Source: Sphingobacterium sp.
GTDB taxonomy: Bacteria > Bacteroidota > Bacteroidia > Sphingobacteriales > Sphingobacteriaceae
Length of the DNA stretch: 64,000 nt
Reading direction: 5' to 3'
Assembly (NCBI GenBank): GCA_029239355.1
Contig: JAQZAZ010000018.1
Span: 1 to 64,000, forward strand
The position numbers were made by a program, and so were the translations under genes. The notes under the pieces were generated by a model. That model was not told where the DNA came from, searched no databases, and worked only from the letters and a program-made list of their open reading frames with translations. How positions within the stretch are numbered: the stretch's first letter is position 1; each line of letters opens with the position of its first letter. Below are positions 17,373 to 27,161 of the stretch, piece after piece.

Positions 17373-17402
17373 TTTGGTTTTTGAAGAGATATACTAACTT
17401 TA
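17373..17402 (+). promoter_or_regulatory. Candidate promoter for the ALDH-epimerase-oxidase genes
   Basis: TTTG (17373-17376), an 18-bp spacer and TAACTTTA (17395-17402), one mismatch from TAnnTTTG, end 13 bp before the aldehyde dehydrogenase ATG. Together with the terminator upstream, this suggests the last three genes can be transcribed separately. Confidence 0.4.
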
Positions 17403-17414
17403 AATACAAAAGGA

Positions 17415-18872
17415 ATGGATAGCAACAAAAATGAGATTGATCACGTGTTGAAACAGGCAGAAGTTGGGTTTCAATTTCTTCAACAAAGTGATGTAATTGA
17501 ACGGGCAGAATTAATGTATGCCATTGCCACGGAAATCGAAACATTAGATGAAATATTGATTGAAACAGCTCATTTAGAGACAGCACTTCCTTTGGCACGG
17601 CTCCAAGGAGAAAAAGCGAGAACGGTCAATCAATGGCGACGTTATGCGGATGCGGTAAAGAGCGGTCTATATAGTGAAGCGCGGATAGACCGTGACCCAA
17701 ACGGGCAATTTGATTTACGTAAATATAATAAAGGGCTTGGTCCTGTTGTGGTCTTTGGAGCAAGTAATTTTCCCTTTGCTTTCTCAACGGCAGGTGGTGA
17801 TACAGCAAGTGCTATTGGTGCAGGATGTTCGGTTATTGTAAAAGCTCATCCCGCTCACGTTAAAACCTCACAATTAATGGCTGATGCTATCCAAAGAGCT
17901 GTTTCTAAATACGGTGCTCCAAACGGTGTTTTTAATCATGTTATATCGGATTCCTTCACTGTTGGACAGCAATTAGTTAATCATAAATTGGTAAAGGCGG
18001 TGGCGTTTACTGGGTCTTTTCGTGGTGGAAAAGCATTGTTTGATCTCGGGCAGTCAAGACCTGACCCTATTCCGGTATTTGCTGAAATGGGAAGTGTAAA
18101 TCCGATATTTCTATTGTCCGATTATTTGGCGAATAACCTCGAAGCCTTCGCTAAGCAATACATTGGCTCCTTACTCTTGGGGGTTGGCCAATTTTGTACT
18201 AACCCGGGTGTATTGGTAGGTTTCTCGGGCGAGCAGCTGAATAGGCTCAAAGTTGCGTTAAAAAACGAATTAAAATCTGCTTCTACAGGTAAAATGTTGC
18301 ATGCTGGCATACTGGAAAGCTACAATCGCTTAAAAAACGAAATGGTTCAATATGAAGGCGTAGGTATTTTAGAAGAGGGGCAGGACAATGTGTCGGACGA
18401 ATTTGCTCAGGCGCTGCTTATGGAAACTGAGGCAACTCAGGTTTTGGCAAATCCTAAGCTACTGGAAGAGGTTTTTGGGCCTTTCGGACTGGTTGTATCT
18501 TGTACGGATCACGCTGAAATGAAGGCTATACTGGAACAGCTTGATGGACAGATTACGATAACTTTCGCGGCATCGGAGAAAGATATTCGTGAATGCACTG
18601 AGCTCTTTGTGATTGCACAAGACAAATGTGGAAGACTTCTTTTCCAAGGTATGCCGACAGGAGTAGAAGTGCAGTATGCGATGCAACATGGCGGACCATT
18701 TCCGGCGACGACAGATGCTCGTTTTACATCCGTCGGCCCAGATGCAGTTAAAAGGTTCATCCGGCCGATTAGCTTCCAAAATTGGCCAAACGAATTTTTG
18801 CCGAAAGAACTTCAAGATGGGAATCCGCTACAGATCGATCGTTTGATCAATCAACAATGGACGAAGGCATAA
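17415..18872 (+). CDS. Aldehyde dehydrogenase (NADP+), likely 2-oxoglutarate semialdehyde dehydrogenase
   Basis: A 485-residue ALDH of the ketoglutarate-semialdehyde (2,5-dioxovalerate) type. It has the NADP-site stretch FGASNFPFAFSTAGGDTASA, the cofactor loop AFTGSFRGG, the general base Glu in AEMGSVNP and the catalytic Cys261 in GVGQFCTNPG. The later motif EEVFGPFGLVV is also present. The enzyme should oxidise 2-oxoglutarate semialdehyde to 2-oxoglutarate, the last step of hydroxyproline breakdown. It is followed after 19 bp by the epimerase gene, in one operon. Confidence 0.9.
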   Translation: MDSNKNEIDHVLKQAEVGFQFLQQSDVIERAELMYAIATEIETLDEILIETAHLETALPLARLQGEKARTVNQWRRYADAVKSGLYSEARIDRDPNGQFDLRKYNKGLGPVVVFGASNFPFAFSTAGGDTASAIGAGCSVIVKAHPAHVKTSQLMADAIQRAVSKYGAPNGVFNHVISDSFTVGQQLVNHKLVKAVAFTGSFRGGKALFDLGQSRPDPIPVFAEMGSVNPIFLLSDYLANNLEAFAKQYIGSLLLGVGQFCTNPGVLVGFSGEQLNRLKVALKNELKSASTGKMLHAGILESYNRLKNEMVQYEGVGILEEGQDNVSDEFAQALLMETEATQVLANPKLLEEVFGPFGLVVSCTDHAEMKAILEQLDGQITITFAASEKDIRECTELFVIAQDKCGRLLFQGMPTGVEVQYAMQHGGPFPATTDARFTSVGPDAVKRFIRPISFQNWPNEFLPKELQDGNPLQIDRLINQQWTKA

Positions 18873-18891
18873 AATAGATAAGTAACCAAAA

Positions 18892-19890
18892 ATGAAAAAG
18901 ACTTTTTTTTGTATAGATTCACATACCTGCGGCTGTCCTGTGAGATTGGTGGCTGGTGGAGCTCCATTGTTGCGAGGAAACTCAATGATGGAACGCAGGT
19001 TGCATTTTATGGATGAATTTGACTGGATTCGTAAGGGATTGATGTTCGAACCTAGAGGCCATGATATGATGAGCGGAAGTATGCTTTATCCACCTTTTGA
19101 TTCTGAAAACGATATTGGAGTTCTTTATATTGAAACCAGTGGTTGTTTGCCAATGTGTGGACATGGAACAATCGGTACGGTGACGATTGCAATAGAAGAA
19201 GGGTTGGTTAGACCGAAAACTCCGGGAAAACTGAGATTGGAGACTCCAGCTGGGCTTGTACATATCGATTATATTCAAGAAGGACCAAAAGTTAAAAGTG
19301 TAAAGCTTACGAATGTAAAATCTTTTTTATATGCAGAGGGGCTGAAAGTAGACTGTCCGGACTTAGGACGCATTACAGTTGATGTTGCTTATGGTGGAAA
19401 TTTTTACGGAATTATTGATCCGCAAGATAATTTTGAAGACATCAGCTCTTACTCCGCAAGTCAACTGATTCATTATGGCAAAATAATTCGTCAGTTACTT
19501 AACGATAACTATTCTTTTGTTCATCCTGAAGACATAAATATTCATGGATTGACCCATATACAATGGACCGGAAAGCCTATGCATTCGAACTCTTCTGGAC
19601 GAAATGCAGTGCTAGTTGGCGATAATGCTTTGGACCGTTCTCCATGTGGAACCGGTACTTCGGCGCGCATGGCACAATGGTATGCAAAAGGAAAACTAAA
19701 AAAAGGGATGGAATTTGTTCACGAAAGTTATATTGGCTCGCAATTCACAGGTAAAATCGAAGCCGAAACAACGATAGATGGTAAACCAGCTATTATCCCA
19801 TCGGTAGAAGGTTGGGCAAGAATAACCGGATATAACACTATTTTTTTGGATGACGAAGACCCTTACTTTGGTGGTTTTCAGGTGATATAA
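18892..19890 (+). CDS. 4-hydroxyproline 2-epimerase (proline racemase family)
   Basis: A 332-residue protein of the proline racemase family. Both catalytic Cys are present: Cys89 in LPMCGHGTIGT and Cys252 in DRSPCGTGTSARM. This marks a racemase or epimerase and not a trans-3-hydroxyproline dehydratase, where the first Cys is replaced. The start CIDSHTCGCPVRLV is typical. It should convert trans-4-hydroxy-L-proline to cis-4-hydroxy-D-proline, the first step, with the oxidase gene 27 bp downstream taking the product. Confidence 0.92.
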   Translation: MKKTFFCIDSHTCGCPVRLVAGGAPLLRGNSMMERRLHFMDEFDWIRKGLMFEPRGHDMMSGSMLYPPFDSENDIGVLYIETSGCLPMCGHGTIGTVTIAIEEGLVRPKTPGKLRLETPAGLVHIDYIQEGPKVKSVKLTNVKSFLYAEGLKVDCPDLGRITVDVAYGGNFYGIIDPQDNFEDISSYSASQLIHYGKIIRQLLNDNYSFVHPEDINIHGLTHIQWTGKPMHSNSSGRNAVLVGDNALDRSPCGTGTSARMAQWYAKGKLKKGMEFVHESYIGSQFTGKIEAETTIDGKPAIIPSVEGWARITGYNTIFLDDEDPYFGGFQVI

Positions 19891-19917
19891 TAGATTATTA
19901 AGACAATAAATAGAATC

Positions 19918-21183
19918 GTGAAAGAAAACAATAGAGGTACTGTTGTCGTGATAGGCGCAGGAATTGCGGGGCTCGCTTCGGCCTATTACCTTGTCAAAGA
20001 CGGTTGGGAAGTGAAAATTCTGGAGAAAAATACATTAGACAATAATTGTTCTTATGGTAATGCAGGGATGATTGTACCAAGCCATTTTACCCCTTTGGCG
20101 GCGCCTGGTATTGTTGCTCAAGGAATAAAATGGATGTTCAATAGTAAAAGCCCATTTTATGTACGACCTTCATTAAATCCGCGATTGATCAATTGGGGAT
20201 TGAAATTTCTAAGTCATGCCAATCGAGCACATGTCGATCGATATGCGACAGCCATACGCGACCTAAATCTCTATAGTAGCAGGCTCTACGATGAGCTTAC
20301 ATCGCAAGATGGCTTTGACTTTGAACTGAGACAAAATGGCATTCTGATGATGTACAGATCGAAGGAAATGCAGCATGAAGAAATTGAGCTTGCCCATCGT
20401 GCGCAGGACCTAGGATTGGATGTAGATATCTTAGCGGGAAATGCTGTTCAAGAATTAGAACCAAATCTTAAGCTGGATGTTTTGGGGGCGATACTATATC
20501 GATGTGATGGAAAGTTATATCCGCCAAAGTTAATGCAACAATTGATTCAATACTTGAAGACAGCGGGTGTAATTTTTTTCGAGGAAACCGAAGTCAATAA
20601 ATTTGTTACTTCCGGAAATAGGATTAATGAAGCGATAAGCAATAAAGGGAGTTTTCAGGCGGATGCTTTTGTGTTGACAGGTGGAGCATATTTGCCCCAA
20701 TTGACATCAAAGTTGAACTGTAATACGCCGCTGATGCCGGGAAAAGGTTATTCGTTTATGTATGAACCGAAGGAGGGAAATACATTGAACCATGCCGCGT
20801 TATTGCTTGAGGCGCGGGTTGCTGTGACGCCCATGAATGGTCAGATCCGATTTAGTGGCACAATGGAATTGGGGCCAGCAAATGATAAGATTTATGAAAA
20901 TCGCGTACGGGGCATTGTGGAATCCATCCCCAAATATTACCCCGAACTAAAGGTCGATTATCCCCAAGATAAAATATGGTATGGCTATAGACCATGTTCA
21001 CCAGATGGACTGCCTTATTTGGGAAGATTAAAAAAATATGATAATGCTATTGTGGCTGGCGGGGGAGGAATGATGGGGTTAAGTTTAGGTCCTGCCTATG
21101 GTAAAATTGTTTGCGACCTATTGGCCGCGCGGGAAATAGCGTCAAATATTGAAGGATTTAAACCCGATCGTTTTGATCATTAA
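19918..21183 (+). CDS. FAD-dependent D-amino-acid oxidoreductase, likely D-hydroxyproline dehydrogenase
   Basis: A 421-residue DadA/DAO-type flavoprotein that starts at GTG. The FAD-binding dinucleotide fold is VVIGAGIAGLASAYYLVKDG (about 10-29), and the C-terminal FAD loop is GGGGMMGLSLGPAYG near 375-390; WYGYRPCSPDGLPYLG is the family signature before it. It should oxidise cis-4-hydroxy-D-proline to 1-pyrroline-4-hydroxy-2-carboxylate, feeding the deaminase at 16353. The electron acceptor is probably the respiratory chain. Last gene of the cluster, followed by a strong terminator. Confidence 0.88.
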   Translation: MKENNRGTVVVIGAGIAGLASAYYLVKDGWEVKILEKNTLDNNCSYGNAGMIVPSHFTPLAAPGIVAQGIKWMFNSKSPFYVRPSLNPRLINWGLKFLSHANRAHVDRYATAIRDLNLYSSRLYDELTSQDGFDFELRQNGILMMYRSKEMQHEEIELAHRAQDLGLDVDILAGNAVQELEPNLKLDVLGAILYRCDGKLYPPKLMQQLIQYLKTAGVIFFEETEVNKFVTSGNRINEAISNKGSFQADAFVLTGGAYLPQLTSKLNCNTPLMPGKGYSFMYEPKEGNTLNHAALLLEARVAVTPMNGQIRFSGTMELGPANDKIYENRVRGIVESIPKYYPELKVDYPQDKIWYGYRPCSPDGLPYLGRLKKYDNAIVAGGGGMMGLSLGPAYGKIVCDLLAAREIASNIEGFKPDRFDH

Positions 21184-21196
21184 CAACCTATTTATA

Positions 21197-21240
21197 AAGG
21201 GCTGTATCCAAAAAAATAACTTTTCTTGGATACAGCCTTA
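21197..21240. terminator. Strong bidirectional terminator
   Basis: GGCTGTATCCAA (21200-21211) and TTGGATACAGCC (21226-21237) form a perfect 12-bp stem with A/T runs on either side of the arms. It lies between the oxidase gene (plus) and the convergent peptidase operon (minus) and could serve both. Confidence 0.8.
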
Positions 21241-21292
21241 AATTTTCATTCTTGGGTTATTTTATTAGCTTGTCTAATTCTAATAAAAAAAG

Positions 21293-22966
21293 TTATTCTG
21301 ATAAAACACCTACATAATAATTGAATGTGTCTACATCAATATTTTCTTTATTTAAACCATTTATTTTAATCGGCCGGAAATGCTGATCTAGTTCAATAAG
21401 ATCTCTTTTTTGACCTTTTATACCAATATGTATTGGCATATGGAACCCCTTGACTTCGCTGATCCAACGTCCCATTATTCTGCCTGAAGGATCTTGTCTA
21501 ATCTCCAGCACAGGAATGGAAGTGTGTTGAACATATTGTTCAAATACCTTTAAAAGATCGAAGCCGGATTGCTGACTTACATAATTGACAATATCATTAT
21601 AATCTACCTGCTGATGATAAAATTTGCTGTTCAAGCCTCGAAGAATGCGACGCCATCTATCATCATTGTTGATCATGGTACGTATCATATTGAGCATAAC
21701 GCCGCCTTTTGGATACATGTCTCCAGATCCTTCTTTGTTTACATGATAGGGGCCTTGGATAGGACCATCATTTTGGATCCCGCTTCGAATGCCATGGGCA
21801 TAGGCCTGGCTGGCCTCTTTGCCATAGAAATAATCAATAAATAAACCTTCGGAATAATTGGTAAAGCTTTCATGAATCCACATATCCGCCAAATCAGCTG
21901 AAGTTATATTGTTGCCAAACCATTCATGGCCAGATTCATGGACGATAATGAAATCCCATTTCTGTCCCCAACCTGTTTCTGATGCATCCCTGCCACGATA
22001 CCCGTTTTGATAATGATTACCATAAGCAATGGCGCTTTGGTGTTCCATTCCAGTATGATAGGTTTCAACGAGCTTATAACCATCTTCATAGAAAGGATAT
22101 GGTCCAAACCAATGTTCGAAAGCTTCCAATGTCTGTTTGGCATTTTTTTGTAGATGGGCCTTTTTTTCGGCTTTATCATTCTCTCGTAAAATATAATAGT
22201 CCACATCTAAAGTTCCTTTTTCACCTTTGTATTTTTCTTTAAAATGAATGTAATCTCCAATATTGATGGCGACATTATAATTGTTGATCGGATTGACAAC
22301 TTTCCAATGGAATTTGGTATAACCATCTTTCATTTTTTCTGTTTTGACTAAGCGTCCATTGGAGACATTCATGACATCGTTTGGAACAGCAACGGAAATC
22401 AACATGCTATCTACTTCATCATATTGGTGATCTTTGTTTGGCCACCATACGCTAGCGCCCATGCCCTGGCATGCTGTGGCTACCCATGGCTTTCCATTAC
22501 TGTCCTTTTTCCAGTCAAATCCACCGTCCCAAGGAGCTTTTAAAGCTTCAGTAGGATGACCTTCGTAATATACTGTAAATTCATCCAGCGTTCCTCGAGA
22601 GATGCTAACAGGAAACTCGATAAAGACAGCGTTATATTCCCTTGTAAATGGCACTTCCTTTCCTTTGTAAATTATTTTATTGACCTTAAGATTTGCAAAA
22701 AGATCGAATTGCAAACGCTTAAAATCAGTGGTCGCTTTAAAGCGGAAGAGGTTAGAGCCGGATATAAACTTATTGTTTATATCGACCTTAACGTCCAAAT
22801 GATAATATTGGATGTCGTAGCAAGTTCGTAGTGGTGTAAGAAATCCGCGAAGCGAATCCGCTCTCGTGAATTCATTTTTTGCTTTCATCAGCTGGGCTGT
22901 GGATTGCTGGATACCTGCTGCCAAAATACTGCAGGTGCCTAATGCATATAATAGTGTCCTTTTCAT
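21293..22966 (-). CDS. M1-family metallopeptidase (aminopeptidase N type)
   Basis: ATG at 22966 gives 557 residues with a signal peptide (MKRTLLYALGTCSILAAG), so it is exported; six extra codons precede it in the ORF. The zinc site is HESGHEW followed 18 residues later by the second Glu (WIHESFTNYSEG), and the exopeptidase motif appears as TGMEHQSAI, a variant of GxMEN. This removes N-terminal residues from peptides. It is the last gene of a minus-strand unit with DPP-IV and aminopeptidase P and faces the hydroxyproline genes. Shorter than E. coli PepN, as is common for Bacteroidota members. Confidence 0.9.
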   Translation of the reverse strand: MKRTLLYALGTCSILAAGIQQSTAQLMKAKNEFTRADSLRGFLTPLRTCYDIQYYHLDVKVDINNKFISGSNLFRFKATTDFKRLQFDLFANLKVNKIIYKGKEVPFTREYNAVFIEFPVSISRGTLDEFTVYYEGHPTEALKAPWDGGFDWKKDSNGKPWVATACQGMGASVWWPNKDHQYDEVDSMLISVAVPNDVMNVSNGRLVKTEKMKDGYTKFHWKVVNPINNYNVAINIGDYIHFKEKYKGEKGTLDVDYYILRENDKAEKKAHLQKNAKQTLEAFEHWFGPYPFYEDGYKLVETYHTGMEHQSAIAYGNHYQNGYRGRDASETGWGQKWDFIIVHESGHEWFGNNITSADLADMWIHESFTNYSEGLFIDYFYGKEASQAYAHGIRSGIQNDGPIQGPYHVNKEGSGDMYPKGGVMLNMIRTMINNDDRWRRILRGLNSKFYHQQVDYNDIVNYVSQQSGFDLLKVFEQYVQHTSIPVLEIRQDPSGRIMGRWISEVKGFHMPIHIGIKGQKRDLIELDQHFRPIKINGLNKENIDVDTFNYYVGVLSE

Positions 22967-22990
22967 CTGTAAAATAATTATCAATTCAAT

Positions 22991-25165
22991 CTATTTCCCA
23001 CCTGGAGGGCAATGAAGTTTTAAATAGTTTGTAAATAAAGTTCTTAAATGTTCGTGTGTACCTTGGCCTTCACTGATAGAATGGCTGCGGTTAGGGTAGG
23101 ACATCAGTTGGAACTGTACATTATTTTTGATAAGCTCATTTATCAGAACTTCGGCATTTTGATAATGAACATTGTCATCTCCAGTTCCGTGGATATACAG
23201 TAGATTTCCTTGAATATTTTTGGCATATCTTAATGGAGATCCATTCTCAAAATCTGCAAGATTTTCTTGTGGAAGGCCCATGTAGCGTTCTTGATATACA
23301 TTGTCGTAGAGCAACTGATTTGCTACGGCTGCTATTGCGATACCAGTTTTGTAGATTTGTGGATATTGGCCTAGTAGATTAAGTGTGCTCGATCCGCCAC
23401 CACTCCATCCCCAAACGGCAATACGGGAGTTGTCCACAAAAGGCCATTTCAATATTTCTTGTGTCGCTAGGGCCTGATCACGGATATTGAGCTGTCCGAT
23501 GTGGCGGTAGATACTTTTGCGCCATTGGCTACCTTTTGGCGCTGGTGTGCCGCGGTTGTCCAATGAAATATAAATATATCCATCTTGAGCCATGTTTCCT
23601 TTATATAAACTATTGTAACCCGCCCCAAAATTGTCTAGGACAGTTTGAAAGGCTGGCTCCCCATATACCATAAAAACTACAGGGTATTTTTTGTTAGGAT
23701 CAAAATCGAGCGGTTTGACCATCCAGCCATCTAGTTCCACACCATCGGTCGTTTTTACTTTAAAAAACTCAGCAATACCATCACTAGCTTTCTTTTCGCG
23801 TTTGAATTCAAAATCTACGAGTTCCTTGTGGGTGGGCAGCTCAATCACAGCATTTTGTTTTAGTTCAGCGCGATTGCTGAAGTTGAAGATTGCTATTTTA
23901 CCATCTTTTGAAATGTCGTAATCACAAGTCCCTTCGTATAAAGAAGGTGTTAATCTTTTTGGCATTCCACCTTTAGTGGAGACACTATACAAGTATTTTT
24001 GAGTGGCGTTGGTCGGAGAAGCTGTAAAATAAATAGTTTCATTTTTTGCATCGAAAAAATCGAGATTAATGATGTCGTAATCTGCTTTCGTAATTAACCT
24101 CTCATTGCCCGATATATCGATCTGATAGATTTTGCGCCAGCCATCTTTTTCGGAAACCCAGATAAATGCTTTTCCTCCCTGAATCCAATCCCATCCCGAA
24201 GGATCGTTATTGTTCCATCTTGCTTTAATATCTATCCACGAGTCACTTTGTTCTTGATGAATGTTTTGTGCTGTATTATTAGCAATTGCAACAGTATAAA
24301 TTTTACTCTCGTTTTGTTTTCTATTGAGTTGCTGCAGAATAAGCTGTTTGCTGTCCAAACACCACTCCATACGAGGAATATAATGCTGGTAAGGATCTCC
24401 GGGGATATTTAGCATAGTAGTCTTGGCATTTGCAATTTCATAGGTCCATATCGAACAGGCACTCGGTGATTGACCAACTTTAGGATATTCTACTGGAATG
24501 GTGTAGGAATAGAGGCTATCGGTATTATTGATCATCAGGAAATTCCGGATATTGCGGGCATCAAGTTTCCAGTAGGCGATAGCTGAGCCGTCAGGAGACC
24601 ATCGGAAGCCATCCTTACAACCAAATTCTTCTTCATAAACCCAGTCGAAAGTGCCATTGATCATGCGGTCTGTACCATCTTTGGTAACAGCATCGATGCT
24701 GCCGTTGATCAGATTTTCTATGTAAATATTGTGGTCGCTCTTGTTGACGTAAGCTACTTTATCAGCCTGTGGGTTAAGTTTGGCAAACATCAGCTGTGAT
24801 GCAGGGAATCTTTTTCCTAATTGCTGCAGTTGATTGGATCTCTTGTTATAAATCCAATAATCGCCTCTTGTATTCTCGCGCCAAACTCTTTTGCTATTAG
24901 TATAGAGCAAAATAAGTTCTTTGTTTTTCGAGATGGAAAAGTTCTCAACTTTTAGCGCTGTCATCTGACCTTGAGGGATAAGTGATTGTTGGGAAAGGAA
25001 GATAGATCGATTCCCATTTTCCGGATTGACCATTTCTATTCCCTTATCGGAAAACTCATAATATTGATCACCATTATCCGTCCACAGCCGTTGAGCGAAA
25101 AGAGAAACTGGTGCATAGCATATCAATATAAGAATGACGATGATCGTTTGTCTAATTTTTTTCAT
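22991..25165 (-). CDS. S9 prolyl peptidase, dipeptidyl-peptidase IV type
   Basis: A 724-residue exported serine peptidase with a signal peptide (IIVILILICYAPVSLFA), an eight-blade DPP-IV N-terminal propeller (about 90-450) and a C-terminal alpha/beta hydrolase domain. The Glu pair that binds the free N-terminus is in VYEEEFGC, and the triad is Ser of GWSGGGSS, Asp of GTGDDNVHYQ and His of NRSHSISEG. The enzyme removes X-Pro (or X-hydroxyPro) dipeptides from peptide N-termini. It lies 24 bp upstream of the M1 peptidase gene. The role fits breakdown of proline-rich peptides. Confidence 0.92.
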   Translation of the reverse strand: MKKIRQTIIVILILICYAPVSLFAQRLWTDNGDQYYEFSDKGIEMVNPENGNRSIFLSQQSLIPQGQMTALKVENFSISKNKELILLYTNSKRVWRENTRGDYWIYNKRSNQLQQLGKRFPASQLMFAKLNPQADKVAYVNKSDHNIYIENLINGSIDAVTKDGTDRMINGTFDWVYEEEFGCKDGFRWSPDGSAIAYWKLDARNIRNFLMINNTDSLYSYTIPVEYPKVGQSPSACSIWTYEIANAKTTMLNIPGDPYQHYIPRMEWCLDSKQLILQQLNRKQNESKIYTVAIANNTAQNIHQEQSDSWIDIKARWNNNDPSGWDWIQGGKAFIWVSEKDGWRKIYQIDISGNERLITKADYDIINLDFFDAKNETIYFTASPTNATQKYLYSVSTKGGMPKRLTPSLYEGTCDYDISKDGKIAIFNFSNRAELKQNAVIELPTHKELVDFEFKREKKASDGIAEFFKVKTTDGVELDGWMVKPLDFDPNKKYPVVFMVYGEPAFQTVLDNFGAGYNSLYKGNMAQDGYIYISLDNRGTPAPKGSQWRKSIYRHIGQLNIRDQALATQEILKWPFVDNSRIAVWGWSGGGSSTLNLLGQYPQIYKTGIAIAAVANQLLYDNVYQERYMGLPQENLADFENGSPLRYAKNIQGNLLYIHGTGDDNVHYQNAEVLINELIKNNVQFQLMSYPNRSHSISEGQGTHEHLRTLFTNYLKLHCPPGGK

Positions 25166-25250
25166 TTTTCATTTTTTATATTTATTGTTTAGTCGCATGT
25201 AATGATTCCGGGATGTTGGACTTTATATTTTGAGCTTATCCTTCTAATTA

Positions 25251-26639
25251 TTAATCAATAGAATTGTCTTTAAGCCGATAGATTTCTTGGATTTCACGTT
25301 CAAGGTATTTGCCTAGACGGCGATGTCCATTGTTTTCAATGAGATAATTGTCCTCAATACGGATTCCTCCAAAATCAAGATGTTTTTTTAGAAAGTCATA
25401 ATTGATAAAATCACTATGCAGATTTTGTTGTTCCCAAAGTTGAGTTAATTCTGGAATAATATAAATTCCAGGTTCAACAGTTAATACATTGCCCGGCTCT
25501 AATTTTTTGCCGAGTCGAAGGGATTTGATACCAAAGGTCTTGCTGTCCTTTGGTTCTGTTTCTGTATATCCAACATATTGTTCACCCAAATCCTCCATAT
25601 CATGTACATCGAGACCCAACATATGGCCTAATCCACATTGGAAGAAAAGTGCATGCGCATGATTCATAACAGCGTCTTGGGCGTTACCTCTCATAAATCC
25701 TGTCTGTTTGAGTCCATCGACAAGCGCTTCGCATGCTTTTAAATGAATTTCTTTAAAGCAGATTCCGGAAGTTAACAACCTTTCAGCTGATTTGAATGCG
25801 TGTAATACAATTTGGTAAATCTCCTCTTGCAAAGAAGTAAAACGTTTTCCCACAGGAAAAGTACGGGTAAGGTCTGATGCGTATCCCATCGAGGTTTCGA
25901 CTCCCGAATCATTGAGAAGAAGGTCACCGTCATGAAGTTGATGAAACTGCATATGATTGTGTAGAATTTCTCCGCGCTTGGTCACAATAGGAGGATAGGA
26001 AAAGGACACCGCTTGATCTTGAGCAAAATGTTGCATGGCATTGCTAATTTGATATTCATAGCGACCAGGTTTTGTCATTTGAATGGCAAGACGGTGCATA
26101 TCAACAGCAACATCAACAGCTTTTTCCAACTCAATAATTTCATCTTCTGATTTGATGCTTCGTTGCGCAACAACCGCCTGAATTAAAGTTACAGAAGATT
26201 GAAGCAGGTCAACTGGACGGCCGGTCAATTTTGCAAGCAGCAGTTTGTTATGCGATTGATAAGGAGGGAGGTGGTGGATTGTATCTTGTGGTTTCTTATT
26301 GAGATAGTTGAAGAGCTCGTTAAAAGGAAGCAGCTTGCTGATGCCGGAAAGAGCCGCTTTCTCTGATAGAGTTTGTTGTTGCCCCATCCAAACAATATCA
26401 TCGATAGTAAGCTCGTCGCCAAACAATATAGTTTCGCCGCTATCAATATCTAATATAGCGGCCAACCGGGGGCTTTTGATGCCTACATAGTATAAAAAAC
26501 TACTGTCTTGGCGAAAAGGATATGTGTTGTGCTCAAAATTGATCGGATTTTCAATGTTTCCTAATAATAGGATTTTACCTGAACTGAAGTTCGATAACAG
26601 ATAGTTTCGACGATTAATATAGATTTCTTTTTTGAACAT
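25251..26639 (-). CDS. Aminopeptidase P (M24 family, Xaa-Pro)
   Basis: A 462-residue cytoplasmic metallopeptidase with the aminopeptidase P N-terminal domain (about 1-140) and a pita-bread M24 domain. Metal ligands are visible: the two Asp in LLNDSGVETSMGYASDLTRTF, the His in CGLGHMLGLDVHD, and the two Glu in TVEPGIYI and GGIRIEDNYL. It removes the N-terminal residue from X-Pro peptides. There is no signal peptide, so it works on imported peptides. A -7-like TATCTTTG lies about 75 bp upstream (26713-26720, minus). First gene of the peptidase unit, 85 bp before the DPP-IV gene. Confidence 0.92.
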   Translation of the reverse strand: MFKKEIYINRRNYLLSNFSSGKILLLGNIENPINFEHNTYPFRQDSSFLYYVGIKSPRLAAILDIDSGETILFGDELTIDDIVWMGQQQTLSEKAALSGISKLLPFNELFNYLNKKPQDTIHHLPPYQSHNKLLLAKLTGRPVDLLQSSVTLIQAVVAQRSIKSEDEIIELEKAVDVAVDMHRLAIQMTKPGRYEYQISNAMQHFAQDQAVSFSYPPIVTKRGEILHNHMQFHQLHDGDLLLNDSGVETSMGYASDLTRTFPVGKRFTSLQEEIYQIVLHAFKSAERLLTSGICFKEIHLKACEALVDGLKQTGFMRGNAQDAVMNHAHALFFQCGLGHMLGLDVHDMEDLGEQYVGYTETEPKDSKTFGIKSLRLGKKLEPGNVLTVEPGIYIIPELTQLWEQQNLHSDFINYDFLKKHLDFGGIRIEDNYLIENNGHRRLGKYLEREIQEIYRLKDNSID

Positions 26640-27161
26640 AAGTTTGAAAATAAAAAAGTAATGTGTTTATCCACTGATAAAATATAAAAATCATCTTTGA
26701 TTCTTCCTGTGCCAAAGATAAATTTTGATATGAATATCCATTATTTGCCAGCTAATATCGCAAAATTTAATCTTTTGATTCATAAAGAGACGACTTCACG
26801 GAATCATTTATCTGATCTATATTTTTCATGTTGTTACAATAGCTTGCTTCTGATGATTTGTACATAAAAACAAATAATAATTGTAAAAAATAAAGTTCTG
26901 TGTTTCCGTTGGATATTAATTATCGCAATTTATCAAAGTCTAATTGTATTTTAACTGAGATTTTGTCATATATAGGATTTTGCTGTGTGAATTGATCAAA
27001 CTTTGACTGAATTTTCATGAATTACTAAATATTATCACATTATATACATATTTTGTTTTTATTTTTCTATCTGTGGTAAACGATATACTTACTTGTTGCG
27101 TAGTTGTTATATTTATGTTAACTAAACAGCAGTAATTACGAACATAAACTTATGAAAACCT
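26640..27161. promoter_or_regulatory. Divergent intergenic region between aminopeptidase P and AraC-type genes
   Basis: This 522-bp AT-rich stretch contains a minus-strand -7 box TATCTTTG at 26713-26720 without a clear -33 partner, and no ORF. A short upstream reading frame starting at ATG 27151 overlaps the AraC start and stops after nine codons; it is probably incidental. Confidence 0.35.

Noticed and set aside
23370-23400. GWSGGG instead of GWSYGG at the DPP-IV nucleophile
   Set aside because: This form is common in bacterial S9 peptidases, so it is not unusual.
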